Shown here: piece by piece, positions 1 through 10,466 of the stretch
Layout: each line of letters opens with the position of its first letter
Position numbering within the stretch: position 1 is the stretch's first letter
Assembly: GCA_018398815.1 (NCBI GenBank)
Contig: CM031616.1
Coordinates: 24,809,971-24,873,970, forward strand
DNA: 64,000 bases
Source of the DNA: Conus ventricosus
Lineage: Eukaryota; Mollusca; Gastropoda; Neogastropoda; Conidae
Direction of reading: 5' to 3'
Made by a program: the position numbers and the translations under genes
Notes under the pieces: model-generated
Database searches by the model: none
Seen by the model: the letters and a program-made list of their open reading frames with translations, nothing else
Told to the model about the DNA's origin: nothing

Positions 1-443
1 TAAAGGCTCTTTTTATTATTCCAATCATTCTGTTAACCTTGTTAATACTATTTTCACTGTATTTATCAAATAGCAAGCTTTTGTCGAAAGTCACACCTAG
101 GTCTTTCTCTTTCTCACATTTAGACACTTTCATTTCCTTGTCCCTTATTTCCTTTATAATCATTTTGTGGGTTTGATTTACCAATATGAAGTACTTTACA
201 TTTTTCTGCATTAAAATATAGGTTCCACGTATCAGACCACAGTACTAATGCGTCAATATCCTTTTGTAATTCCTGATGCAATTTTGGAGAATTATGAAGT
301 TTTGTGTCATCTGCAAAAAGTTTACATACATGTACTCCTTAGTTCAACAGAGAGATCATTTATAAATACAGTGAATAATACTGGTCCCAAAATACTACCT
401 TGTGGTATCCCACTAATGACATCAGGCTGTGCTATGACGTTTT
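1..443 (-). pseudogene. LINE reverse transcriptase fragment (distal piece of a split element)
   Basis: Read on the minus strand this encodes the middle and later part of a non-LTR reverse transcriptase. A GIPQGSILGPVLF-type block lies near 385-425, then INDL. An ADDTK-like block near 300-320 and a KEKDLGVTFD block near 85-120 are in other frames, so frameshifts separate them. The same motif order occurs in the better-preserved element at 46113-47605, which supports the jockey/CR1-type assignment. It is the last piece of a LINE whose earlier parts lie at 4771-5072 and 7102-7330. The element continues beyond the left edge of the window. It is a decayed mobile-element gene, not a host gene. Confidence 0.75.
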
Positions 444-450
444 AACCGGA

Positions 451-479
451 CCCCCCCCCCCCCCCCCCCCCCCCCCCCC
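451..479. repeat. C homopolymer, 29 bases
   Basis: An uninterrupted run of 29 C lies just inside the left end of the CCGG element. The length may be unreliable because of sequencing of homopolymers. Confidence 0.9.
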
Positions 480-480
480 A

Positions 481-850
481 GAAATACAGGAAACCCTATT
501 AAACAAAGAATATAACAATGATTTTTGCGTTTACCTATATAGTGTGCGCATGTGCGTGCATTTGTGTGCTTATGTGTATGCGTGTGTGTGCGCGCGACCA
601 CCAAAACCCCCCGGAACCCCCAGAAATACCGGAAACCCCTATTAAACAAAGAATATAACAATGATTTTTGCGTGTTTTGTGTTTACCTATATAGTCTGCG
701 CATGTGCGTGGTGTGTGTGCATTTGTGCGCTTATGTGTATGCGTGTGTGTGCGCGCGACCACCGAAAACCCACGGAAACCCCAGAAATACCGGAAACCCC
801 TATTAAACAAAGAATATAACAATGAATTTGCAATTTTCTTGGTCTTCAAT
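481..850 (+). repeat. Minisatellite, about 142-161 bp units, 2.4 copies
   Basis: Units start at GAAATAC at 481, 623 and 784. Each carries ACCCCTATTAAACAAAG, then a TATATAG...GTGCGCATG stretch and a GTGTGTGCGCGCGACC segment before the next start. Unit lengths are 142 and 161 bp. The open frames here are repeat artefacts. Confidence 0.8.
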
Positions 851-860
851 CAAACTGGAG

Positions 861-1043
861 TGTTCAATAAACTATGGAACATATTACAAACCACACAGGG
901 GGTTCCTAAAAAAAGACCCGAAGCCATCAACGGTCGTTAATAACTCTTTTATTTTCTATACTTCAACATGGGAGAGCTAGAAAAAGACTGGTCACTATAC
1001 GTGGATGCAAAAAACTCCAAAACAAATAACGCGATCTTCAACA
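861..1043 (-). repeat. 3' LTR of the BEL/Pao element
   Basis: This 183-bp sequence is almost identical to 4266-4453, begins TGTTCAATAAAC and ends CTTCAACA on the + strand. The main differences are a 7-bp gap near the inner end (AAATTTTATTAAC in the other copy) and a few substitutions or single-base indels. Confidence 0.9.
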
Positions 1044-1054
1044 TTCTCCCCACC
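1044..1054 (-). other. Polypurine tract
   Basis: On the minus strand GGTGGGGAGAA abuts the TGTTGAAG start of the 3' LTR, the expected place for plus-strand priming. Confidence 0.7.
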
Positions 1055-1409
1055 TTGGAGTCTCTGTAAAGTCAGTTCTGTAGAGACTCCAACAATAATA
1101 ATCTTAACAATAATTGACCTTTTCTTTGAAAACACAGTTCACAGTCCCAACTGCGAAGGAGAGTTGAAGACCCATCTTGATGAGGTTTCTTTTACATATT
1201 TATAGTCCCATCAATGAAAATGTATCAATTCAAAGTTATGTTCAGCATATTAGTTCAAAGTTATATTAGTGCACATGTACCAAACAATTAAATTCACATT
1301 AAATCTGATACTCTGTTCAGCATGGGGGAAGGGGCAGGAAATGGGAGGGATGGAGAAGGGAACAGGGAAGGGGGAATGAAAACAAGCTGTCAAATGTGTG
1401 TATGAAAGT

Positions 1410-2499
1410 TTATAGATTCAATTTCACTGGTCTTTTGACCTGACGTCCATATCTTGTCACCGAGTCATTGTTTTCAACTGATGAGTCAGAACACAAGTTT
1501 TCTTCACTGTTCATGTTCTCTGTGCTTTGACCGGTAACCTCTGCATCAGGTTCAGGACAAACAATGTCTGATAGCACATGAACAGGTGGTTGAGCATCTG
1601 GTGTGGGTCTCCTATCCTCAGCCTTCCATGGAAGAGACACCACATATCTGTCTTTAGAGAACTGAACCTTTTTGTTGAAATCCTCCAACACCGGATCAAC
1701 TACTGGAGGCTCTTTGTCACATATGCCAACTGATTCCAAGTCCCAAAAATTATTCAAACTGGACTCTGAAATCTCCATGCAAAACAATTGATGAGAAATA
1801 CCAACTTTGTCAGAGACATCTTTGGTTCCAGGCAAAGGACCAACAAAATCCAACCAAACACTGACCGCTGAGCCACCAGACCCTCAGACAAGAACACCAT
1901 GTCAGGTGTTATCAGCTTCCAGTTGGCATCAAGACCCACAAGAATATCCACCTTTACTTCACCACCTTCATGAACATCAACAAACTCAATGTTTTTGCCA
2001 AACGATGCCAGCACATTTTGAGGGATAGCTGGACGGTACATGGGAGCACAAATAGTAAGAATCTCAGTAGCCTTCACAGACACATTTCCTTCAGACACCT
2101 GTAAATTTACCTGGTACACATTCCTCTGTTCAGCATTGCTGATTTGATCATTGCCAAAGGCAGCATAAGATAGACTTTGAGACCCAACCCACTCAGGCTG
2201 AATTCTGTTCACTAGATCACTTGAAATTAAGTTTTATCAGACCCAGTGTCAAACAAGACGACAGCTTCAGTGATTCCACACTTTCCATGCACTGAAACAC
2301 GGGCAGTTTGTAACAAAACATGGGAAGAAGTCTTTTCAGAGATAGTGTTCACACTTGACAGATTTGCATTAACATTTGACACAACTGTGTTAGATGTGGG
2401 TGTGGTTGTACTAGACTGTACTGCACTGACATCAGTGTTGCCACTAGAGGGGAAATTTTGCTTGGAACACACAGCAGAGCATGGTGTTTTCCCTTGCAT
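1410..2499 (-). pseudogene. BEL/Pao protease and remnant pol
   Basis: Minus-strand frames carry, in order, an aspartic-protease DTGSD motif near 2235-2250, a VDILVGLDANWKL block typical of the Pao protease-RT linker, and an FWDLESVGI...VLEDFNKKVQFSKDRYVV block that starts the BEL RT region (frame 1410-1853). Directly after SLPWKAEDRR the frame changes to a low-complexity segment ending VTRYGRQVKRPVKLNL, which resembles the far C-terminus of BEL pol. The RT YVDD core, RNase H and integrase are absent, which marks a large internal deletion. At least two frameshifts or stops separate the pieces. Confidence 0.75.
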
Positions 2500-4133
2500 T
2501 TAGTACATTTTGCACAGCATTTTTTGTAATTGTGTCCCTTTGCTGCGGACAGACAACGAAAGCATGCACCTACACGCCGTAAAACATCTTTTCGGTCCCC
2601 CACTGGTGCCTTGGTAATGCCATAACAACGTTCCAGTGTGTGGCCATGACGCTGACACAGTTCACAGGTTAGACGAGCAGCCCCAGCTGTGTACAAAGAT
2701 ACTGCAGTAGCTACCGGAACAAACTTGTCAAACACTGAACTGCTCACACCATCTCTCAGAAAGGTTTGAGAACGCTCACTACGTTCTATTTCCCGCTGCA
2801 GAAAATCTAACAGAAACCGTAAGTCGCTCTCATGCTGAGCACCGTCTCTTGCCCACTCCATGCGCAGCTCAGAAGGAAGGCGAGACAGAATGAGTGGCGT
2901 CAAAACAACTCCATACTGCCGTCCTGAAATACCCAATGACTCAAGACTGCGAACATGTGCCTGTAAATCATCAAATATTTTCCACAGAACTGAAACTGAA
3001 GGTTGACGAGGTACATTTATAGCAAGCAACGCCTCAATGTGTGCAAAGATAATATGTTCAGGACGGCCAAAACCGTTTTCTCAAAATATCACAAGCAGCT
3101 CTGTAGTCGATGGTTCTGCCTAACGTCCTCCGGCCTGTACAACAGGACATATTGGGACATTTATTTTTGCTTTAGATGAAAGTAGTCATTGGGACCGCAG
3201 AGCGGTCGTCTGAAGGTAGTTCGGCTGCAGTTGATGTTTCCAAGGCCATCGTCAGGGCCACCGGGCGGCCGTCTTCATGCCGAGTGGCGACGGTCCTGTG
3301 CCGCGTGAGGCCGACTCGGGAGACGTACAGGCACAAGTCGCCGAGCCGCTGCACGTATAGGTCCATGCCCACTCTGCGCCCAATGAGGAACGTACCCACC
3401 CTCCCCCCCCCCAAAGGGAGAGCCCTGCTAGGATGTGCAGGCCACTGGGTAGTTCGCAGAGTGGCAGCGCCTCGTCGCCAAGTGTCACGCCGCCTCGAGA
3501 GCCGTCCCCCGACGACACAGGCTAGTCCCGTCGTCACTCGTAGTGCGAGGAAGGAAATCTGTGCCGCCCGACGTAGTTAGCAGCAGTCAAAGACAACCCT
3601 TGTACAGCTGCTTTGGCTTCCCTTTGAGGAGCGACAAAAGATATGAAAATTTTGTTATGTTAGGTAATTCACTAGCATCCACAACTGCCTGAAACTGCTC
3701 CCAAAAAGAGGTCCAAGTAGTGACATCTCCTGTGAAAATAGGTAATTCCAATTTGGGCAACTTTGCCTCCACATTTGCAGTAGACGCAACACCAGAATCA
3801 GAACCTTTTGATGAATGGGACCCATAACCACAATCACCAGTAGATTTACTGTTACGTACTGCAAGTAACTTTGCAGCTTGCATTTTCACAATAATCAGCT
3901 GCTTCTGCAATGTCACTGTTGAGTTCCGAAAGTTCGATTTCAAGCTCGACCGCTGACTGAGCTTCACCTAAAATTCGAAGCCTGCTGTCAAATTCTTCAA
4001 TAGCGTCAGCAATTTCAACAGTGTTAACATCAATATTCTCACAAAGTTCGGCCAATCTTTTGCTACAACGATTAACCCAACCACGGGCCGCTACACATGC
4101 TCGGACAGCAGACTTCAATGGATCAGACGACAT
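2349..4133 (-). pseudogene. BEL/Pao gag, interrupted
   Basis: The likely start is the ATG whose complement is CAT at 4131-4133 (MSSDPLKSAV). The coiled-coil-like N-terminal part (4133-3852) shifts frame to the segment 3967-3587 that contains LPKLELPIFTGDVTTWTSF, a DUF1759 signature of BEL gag. A GC-rich block (about 3130-3595) then breaks the gene. Reading resumes near 3110 with CDILRKRFG and AHIEALLAI, then 3029-2349 with a linker and cysteine-rich knuckles (CELCQRHGHTLERC, CFRCLSAAKGHNYKKC, CAKCTKCKGKHHALLC). The gene is broken by frameshifts and by the insert. Confidence 0.8.
3130..3595. other. GC-rich unidentified insert within gag
   Basis: This block is much richer in GC and CpG than its surroundings and contains a C run (3404-3413). 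It splits gag between the YKGCL and RAACDIL segments. Long frames exist on both strands, but neither translation matches a family I recognise. They look like by-products of high GC. The boundaries are set only by where gag stops and restarts. Confidence 0.5.
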
Positions 4134-4242
4134 GTTCGTACCAACAACGACGATCGAAACAATGAATGAAAAAAAAACCAATAAATATTTCCTGGGACCG
4201 TTAGCCGAATACACAAAATAGCAGCAGTTAACAGACACCTTT

Positions 4243-4260
4243 TCCCGGGTTTCAGCACCA
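4243..4260 (-). other. Primer binding site, tRNA-Phe-like
   Basis: On the + strand TCCCGGGTTTCAGCACCA lies 5 bp inside the 5' LTR. Animal tRNA-Phe ends TCCCGGGTTTCGGCACCA, so one position differs. Confidence 0.8.
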
Positions 4261-4265
4261 AAATA

Positions 4266-4453
4266 TGTTCAATAAACTATGGAACATATTACAAACCACA
4301 CAGGGGGTTCGTAAAAAAGACCCGAAGCCATCAACGGTCGTTAATAACTCTTTTATTTTCTATACTTCAACATGGGAGAGCTAGAAAAAGACTGGTCACT
4401 ATACGTGGATGCAAAAACATCCAAAACAAATTTTATTAACGCGATCTTCAACA
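4266..4453 (-). repeat. 5' LTR of the BEL/Pao element
   Basis: This 188-bp LTR pairs with 861-1043. It is followed at 4454-4458 by TGGAG, the second copy of the target duplication. Confidence 0.9.
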
Positions 4454-4770
4454 TGGAGAAAAGTTCTAGACTAACTGGCAAATATGTGACAACTGGCTAA
4501 TATACAGACAGCTCTGTGTACCATTGGTGCTGTGGTGCAATCTGCTGATAACATGCACGTACGCCATCTGCGGGAAAAAAATTACATTATCTAGACTTGT
4601 CAAATCGGCCTCAACATGATAGCGTGGTCGAGGAGAGTCTCCCGCTTGTAAGAAACGAAGAACTACATCAATTTATCAGCAAGTAACTACTACTAACCTG
4701 TTCCTATATTGGTCTAGAGGGGTTTTTCGTTATTTCAAGGGTTTCCGGGCATTGCCGGTAAAATGTCATA

Positions 4771-5072
4771 CCCCGACTACGAGAGAAGAAACTACCAATA
4801 CTTACCTTCTGAGTTGTTTTTGATAGAAAGTCTCTAACCCAACCAAGTACATTGCCTACTATTCCATAAGAGTCCAATTTCTTTAGTAGCCTTTCATGTG
4901 GTTGGGAGTCGAACGCTTTTCTAAAATCTAAATACAATACAACTATATTCTCTCCTTTATCTATCTCCTTTGTAAAGTCTTCCATCACTTCCAGGAGTTG
5001 AGTCACACTCGTTTTTGAGTGAACCAGTATTTTAGGAAGAAGAAGAAGAAGAAGATCTGTTTTTATGAAATA
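4771..5072 (-). pseudogene. LINE reverse transcriptase fragment (middle piece)
   Basis: The minus-strand frame 5006-4770 reads TQLLEVMEDF, YLDFRKAFDS, ERLLKKLDSYGI and WVRDFLS, the RT motif holding the first catalytic Asp (LDFRKAFD) and the following region. It precedes in order the GIPQG block at 1-443. Both ends are cut: on the left by the CCGG element and on the right by a hAT-like element. It is a remnant of a jockey/CR1-type LINE. Confidence 0.8.
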
Positions 5073-5169
5073 GGCCTACACAGAGGTTCCGTTAGACCGG
5101 CATATGCCGGTTTTTACCGGTAAATATTTGCCTTGTACCGAAAAAAAAAAAAGCCGCCGGTACCGTGTA

Positions 5170-6361
5170 CCGGCACAGGGTTGTACATCCTTAGCAGTAT
5201 CTATAGGACAAATGTCCTGGACCACCCTGAAGTAATAGGACATTTGTCCTCTTCATATCAAAATCAATCGGACATTTTGAACACAAGCCAGATTGAGTGT
5301 ATATTAAGTTTTATGCACACAAAAATGGTATTACAAAAGCTGACTATATTCCTAGAGTGGGAAGCCATGTTTGGTAAACATACTATTACTAGTCCACACA
5401 CACACAGTCACACACACAGAGGCAGTGTCTTTCCTAAATCACTATTCATTGCTAATGCTAGTATTCAAGTACAATATTGATTCATTTGGAGTCGTCTTTT
5501 TGGTTGAAGAGCATTCTTTTCCTTTTCTCTCCCCACTTTTCTGTCACCCTGAACACCCATTCTGATTCCCCCTTGACATCACTTGGTCCTTCCATTTGCA
5601 CCCTCATCAGCATGGCCTGGTTTTCTGCTGTCAGTCTGTTCCTTTGACTTGTCAAAATCAAATTCTGAGTGCTGAACCCTCTTTCTACATCAGCTGTATG
5701 GACGGGCAGGGTGATGGCAAGCTGGGCCAGTTTCTTGAGGTTGGTGAACTCCAGCTGGTGGTAGCGGGCAATGAGCTGCCAGAGTGTCAAGGTGCTGTCC
5801 CTGGGGTACATCTGCTCCTTGACTGTTTTCTTGAGATTCCTTTCCAGTCTCCGCTTCAGCAACATGTGCCTACATGGCCTACAACACGTAACAAGTACAA
5901 GGCTTATCGCTCTTTAGCCGCTTTACGCTAAAAATAACCCTGACACAAGCTGGCTGCGAGCTCTCAGCTGCGAGCCGTGTACCTCGCTAGCTCAGCCTCT
6001 GCGAGTCAGGGAGGCAGAGTTGCAAGCCAACGAACTAAAAATAGACCGCCACGGCTCGCCACTAAGCTTAGTGCCAGTGGCACACGGGACTAGTAATAGG
6101 CCTAGTGATTCACTGGGCAGTGGGCTTACACTAAAGTTACAGACTGGAGTTCTGTACGACGGTCGGACTCAAATAATTATGCGGGCTTGATATAAACGGC
6201 CGGTGCCATGTCCGTGAGCATCGGAAAGCTATCGGACAGTGACCGCGTTTTCGGCAAAGTAATGGGACATTTGTCCTCTTCACTGCCAGTTATATCAGAC
6301 ATTTTGCATGTGCAATCGGTCTATGTCCGATGTCCGACGTGGATGTACAACCCTGCCGGCA
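5170..6361 (-). mobile_element. Inner hAT element with 6-bp target duplication
   Basis: The ends CAGGGTTGTACATCC (5176-5190) and its exact complement (6341-6355) form 15-bp terminal inverted repeats. CCGGCA flanks both sides (5170-5175 and 6356-6361). It carries a hAT transposase C-terminal region on the minus strand, so its class is firmer than that of the outer element. Repeated GGACATTTGTCC-type palindromes lie near both ends (about 5202-5250 and 6268-6280) and may be transposase-binding sequence. Confidence 0.85.
5482..5865 (-). pseudogene. hAT transposase, C-terminal dimerisation region
   Basis: This 127-residue frame contains FTNLKKLAQLAITLPVHTAD followed by VERGFSTQNLILTSQRNRL, which fits the hAT family C-terminal dimerisation domain (usual core: A-xx-LSIP-xx-xAxxER-xFS). 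A charged tail follows. No N-terminal BED finger or catalytic DDE region was found in the inner element, so this is a truncated, inactive transposase. Confidence 0.85.
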
Positions 6362-7101
6362 GAACATCTGAGCGCTTTGACTCTCCTCTATCCCTGCACT
6401 GTCTGTCTCTCCGCCTGTCAGCGGGTGAGCGGGGATGGCAGGCAGGAAATAAGCCATGCCATGCCGACAACAATACATCTGACATCACTCCTCTTCCCCC
6501 TTCCTTTCAGTCCCAGGACCTTTGCCCCCCTTTTTTTTTCAATGGACAGCGCTGATTACTACAGCACTCGGTCGCGTCAAAATGGACGTTCCATTTTTCT
6601 TTGAGAACCCCAGGCATTACCCAGTTTTCAATTGACTGTCGCTGTTTTCAACATCACTTTGAGTAACTGCATGGTTCGATGACGAACACTGACGGAATTC
6701 TTTCGCACGTGTGGATAGGTAAGTGAGAAGTTTGTTAAGTTTGTTTGTTTGTTTGTTTGTTTGTTTTTCTTTCAAGTTACGTTTTGGTTGGTTGGTTTGG
6801 TTTTGTTTTGTTTTGCTTTTTGTTTTCATTTATGATTTTTTTGCATGTTACTCTCTCCGTCGACTTTTCTGTTGAGTTCAGTTGACTGAAGGCGCCGCTG
6901 TCACTGACAAGCCTGTTACGTGCTATCCGTGCCGGTAGGCCGCTCGCTATCGCCCGTTCGCGTGACCCAGAATCGCGGTTGAGTGTGTAGTGCATGGCAG
7001 GCAGCCAAGCGTGGTACCGGCTGATTTAAGACTTGTACCGGAAATTTTTGTTGTTGTCGGTACCAAGTACCGGCAAAGTCTATAGTCTAGCGGAACCTCT
7101 G

Positions 7102-7330
7102 CCTACATGTTGGCACTCAGCATAGGCCTATAATTTATTTTCTGTCATAAAACTCATTATATAGGCCTATATTTAACAACAGCCTCCCTCATAAATGATT
7201 CTAAAATTTTAAATATAATGCATGTTAAACTCACTGGTCTATAATTCCCTGGGTCTGTTCTCGTACCATTTAAAAAAATATTTACTGTAACTGTAGCAGT
7301 TCTATCTATAGTATCATATCATCCATTCAA
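7102..7330 (-). pseudogene. LINE reverse transcriptase fragment (proximal piece)
   Basis: On the minus strand a TATVTVNIF...GTRTDPGNYRPVSLTCI stretch (about 7315-7215) is the early RT block of jockey/CR1-type LINEs. It then reads FKILESFMREAVV before decaying. It is the first of three ordered pieces of one LINE (then 5072-4771, then 443-1), separated by the later insertions. Confidence 0.75.
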
Positions 7331-8770
7331 CAGATTTAGTAAAAAGTATATAAATCTGTAGTGATCAGCTATTTCATAACAAATGATAATCTCTGATGTT
7401 GCTGTTATTGATATGAAAGACGCCTTCTTTCACCCCACAAAAATGTAATGAGGGAAAAACAATAACAACAACAAAAACTGTTTACACTCACCTACACACG
7501 TGTGAAACAAACGACTGCAGCTCGTAAAATGTACCGGAAGTGCGCAATTTTGCCTTTATCTTGGTCAGAGGACAAAGTTAGCTTCCGGAAGTTACAAAGA
7601 TACAGAGATTTACACATCCTTTTGCCTGACTCTATACAAATTTTGGTCCTGGACACACTATGTCAGTACATGAAAACGTCAATATGTGACAGATTTGTAA
7701 TCCACTCATGCAGTTTATGTGTGTGAGCCAGCATACTGCTCATATAATCTATGTAGGCCCGCTTTTTTTAGGGGTGGTAGGATCGATGATGGGGCAGAAA
7801 AAAACCAACAACCTTGTTTTGAATAAGTCAGTTCCAGGTATGGGATCCTGGATTTTTGTAGAATTTTTAGACCTCATGTCAACTTTGGATTGAACACTTC
7901 GCGGGACTAATGCAGGAGCATGAACACTTCTTTATTGATGGCAAACAACCCCCCTAAGTGGAAGACCTTCAACTTAAAAATGATCCATTCTGTAAGTCTC
8001 AAGGATTTCAAAACTGTTTTAAGGGCACGTTTATATATTCTGTTTAAATGTTTCATTGAATTTACGCTGGCTGAGATAAACAGAGCCGAGCAATAGTTGG
8101 TTGAATATAGTGTATATGCATTAAGAATAATTTTCTGGCATGAAAGTTCAAAAGTGTTTGATTGTGCATAACTGATATATTCGTCTGGATACTGTTTTGC
8201 ATGTTTTATTGTGAGCAGTCCGTGAAAGATTATTGTCTTTCCAATTCTGAGCTATTTTATATGTTGCCATCTTTGACGGGCTGATGTGAGTAAGACTTTA
8301 GTCTCAGTGATATGTGATTCACCCTGCGCCATTCACTGAAGACGTCAAAAAAGACTTTTGTAATGATGTATACACAGAATTTAGGTTAGAGCAGTTTGTG
8401 TGAATCGTGGTGTCATCATAAAATGTTCACAAGATTCTTCGTTGTAAAAGAGGGAGATCGTTTACATAGATAGGAAATGGGAGAGGACCTAAAGCTGAGT
8501 ACTCAATATCTAACAAGTAATAAATTAGATGCTGAAGAATTAAGACAGAAAGGGATATTTGAAGATCTGCTGACATCAGTTAAGAAAAGAATGCAGCAGA
8601 ACTCATTCGCATGATGAATTCCTTTACAGTTTCTTGGGAGAGAGAATGAGAATAAAATTGAGAGATGGGGGTGGTGGGATAAAATGAGAGGAAAGGGGGC
8701 CATACAAGCAAATGGCGTCAGATTACTTGGTCTGAGTAGCAGAAGCTAGAGTAAATTCGTCTGTTTCAGC
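7331..8770. other. Gene-poor stretch with a possible LINE trace
   Basis: No intact gene was seen. On the minus strand, around 8120-7990, a weak stretch (NYCSALF then MKHLNRIYKRALKTVL) resembles the C-terminal thumb region of a LINE polymerase. It is too eroded to assign firmly. Confidence 0.35.
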
Positions 8771-8779
8771 AATTTTTTT

Positions 8780-8954
8780 TTGTCAGCGAAGTAAAGCTCC
8801 TTGTAAAGATGTCTAGCATACCTTTGGCCTTATTCGTAGTATGATCCTTATGAGTCTTATAGCTTAGGTCACTGGTGGTATGCACTCTAGACCTAAGTAT
8901 TCTGAGCTCGTGGAGCACTCTAGTTTGTGGCCAAAGAACCTTGGCACAACACAT
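8780..8954 (-). pseudogene. LINE reverse transcriptase scrap
   Basis: The minus-strand frame reads HTTSDLSYKTHKDHTTNKAKGMLDIFTRSF. This matches the SDLSYKTHIDHI-NKAKRMLGIIKRSF block after the catalytic region in jockey/CR1-type LINEs, compare KANQMLGIIKRSFTYLD at 46113-47605. It is a small decayed fragment. Confidence 0.6.
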
Positions 8955-10466
8955 TACTTTTGTTGGACCTGCACAGGCTGCAGCTCATGCAGATTATATG
9001 CATTTAAGTTCGGCCATATGGCCAGCGTGCTACTATCTCAAGATGAGGTAAATGCTAGGTCAGCTTACTGGTTGTAATGATAATCTCTCCTCTTTCTGAC
9101 ATGTCAACAATAATTATCCTTTTTCGAGACTGAGGCCAGAGACCAGGGCTTATCTCATTGCTGGAGGTGAAGAGACTGGTGGCTGGCTTGCATGTTTGAT
9201 CGTAAGTCTCAATGGCATGATGCACATTGTTTCTATTAGGATTCTGCTGTTATACACTGGCAGCAGTAAATTAGAGGTTAAGGAAAGGGCAGCATGTCCC
9301 TTACATTGTCAACCGTGCATTTGGGTTGATCAAGTCAGTTGATGGCAGACACCACAGAAACAAAACTCAAGCACACCTTGTCCTATGTTCGATTTATTTT
9401 CTTATTCGAGAGAACATTACCGGACTGCCATTGCAGAGAATTTCTTCCAGACCTCCAACATTTAAATCTGAATGTCAGAAACACAGTTAGACTGTTCCTC
9501 TTATGTTAGATGTAAGAGCTGCAGTATCTGCCACAGTCCAAACCTCACCTCTCCAGTAAGAGTACTCTGGGACTTCTGAACGGCCTTGATGGGGCCCAGC
9601 AGAGAAAGCTTAAGCAATTATCTAAGTTTGATTGATCGTGGATAATATTGCGTATATTTTTGCCAGCTAAAATCTTAGCTAATGCCAGTTTCACTGAGGC
9701 ATGCTTAAGATTTAAAATGCCTTCACCAGCATCTGTTCTGAAATTTTCATCAGAAAAAAGGAAAACCACCACCACCACTATGACCACAACATAACAACAA
9801 TATCGACGGCGCCAACAACAATGAAAAGACTAGAACTGTACACACAATGTAAAAGGAAGAAAGAAAGAAAGATAAATAGAAGAAAAAAAAAAGAAAGAAA
9901 GAAGACAAGCAACAACACTCTTTGATCGTGACATAAAAATTTGGAGGATATAATTTCACACATATATTTTGAATGTAAACACTTGATATTGTTACATGGA
10001 TGAAACTATGCATTTCTTCTTATAATCATATTTGTTTTATGTGATGTTTAATCGAAAATAAGTACCAAAAAAAAAAAAGAGAAGAAAAATATATAGAAAG
10101 CTTACTGCCTAGTTTTAGGAAGTGTATAGCCCAAGGCTTGGGGTGGGGATGGGGGCGCTTTCGAACTGTTCAAGAACTAATGATTAATCAATCTCTCCAA
10201 GGCAAAAAGAATGCATGATCTTCATTGCTATTTAAGAACATAACTTTTCATGAAAATATTAGACTGTGAATCGGCATTTTTGGCATTTTGGAAGCCTTTT
10301 GTTTGGAAAATATGAATCACTAAACAGCTAGTTTCTCAAATGGATTTCTTTGTAACCACAACAACTTCAGCCAACCGGCTTTCTGGAAATTTCTCCATCC
10401 TGAGATCGCGGGCACGCAGATTCGAAGAGCTGTGCATCGGGCGTCTAAATAATATATTTTATTGAC
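8955..10466. other. Upstream flank of the FKBP gene
   Basis: No coding sequence is supported. A poly-purine GAAA-rich patch (9850-9905) and an A-rich run near 10065 are present. The last 140 bases before 10467 are likely 5' untranslated leader. An AT-rich TAAATAATATATTTTATTG lies within 20 bases of the start codon, too close to be that gene's TATA box. I could not place a transcription start. Confidence 0.5.

Larger units (their letters stand above)
856..4458 (-). mobile_element. BEL/Pao LTR retrotransposon, internally deleted, with target duplications
   Basis: The element occupies 861-4453 on the minus strand. Both LTRs are present (861-1043 and 4266-4453) and end in TG...CA. A 5-bp target duplication, TGGAG, flanks it at 856-860 and 4454-4458. 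Just inside the 5' LTR is a primer site matching the 3' end of tRNA-Phe, and just inside the 3' LTR is a polypurine tract. The interior reads gag (DUF1759-like and zinc-knuckle parts), an aspartic protease and the beginning of the RT region. It then jumps to the C-terminal tail of pol, so the RT core, RNase H and integrase are missing. It could only move with enzymes from another copy. Confidence 0.9.
440..4763. mobile_element. C-run/CCGG terminal-inverted-repeat element interrupting the LINE
   Basis: The left end TTTTAACCGG (440-449) and right end CCGGTAAAA (4755-4763) are inverted to each other. The LINE reading resumes on either side, at GIPQG on the left and at SFFSRS on the right. The left part holds a 29-base C run and a minisatellite; the right part holds related CCCGGAAACCC sequence. 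A BEL/Pao retrotransposon lies inside. The host site looks palindromic (TATGACGTCATA-like), so the length of any target duplication is unclear. No transposase was found. The superfamily is unknown and the ends are approximate. Confidence 0.45.
5075..7107. mobile_element. Outer hAT-like element with 6-bp target duplication
   Basis: The terminal repeats CAGAGGTTCCGTTAGAC (5081-5097) and its complement at 7085-7101 differ at one position. CCTACA flanks both sides (5075-5080 and 7102-7107). Additional inverted CCGGTA-rich sequence lies just inside. It sits within the LINE remnant, which continues on both sides. Most of the interior (5176-6355) is a second, inserted element. Nothing coding was recognised in the remainder (6362-7084). 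The hAT label rests on the CAGAGG-type ends. Confidence 0.8.

Noticed and set aside
3172..3580. Long open frames on both strands in the GC-rich block
   Set aside because: Both frames are long only because GC-rich DNA has few stops; neither shows a domain.
6208..6604. Open frames in the outer hAT-like element
   Set aside because: No domain and no codon-like pattern; they overlap the inner element's right end.
9545..9787. Possible LINE scrap (LNLKHASVKLALAKILAG on the minus strand)
   Set aside because: The similarity to LINE post-RT helices is too short and too vague to support.
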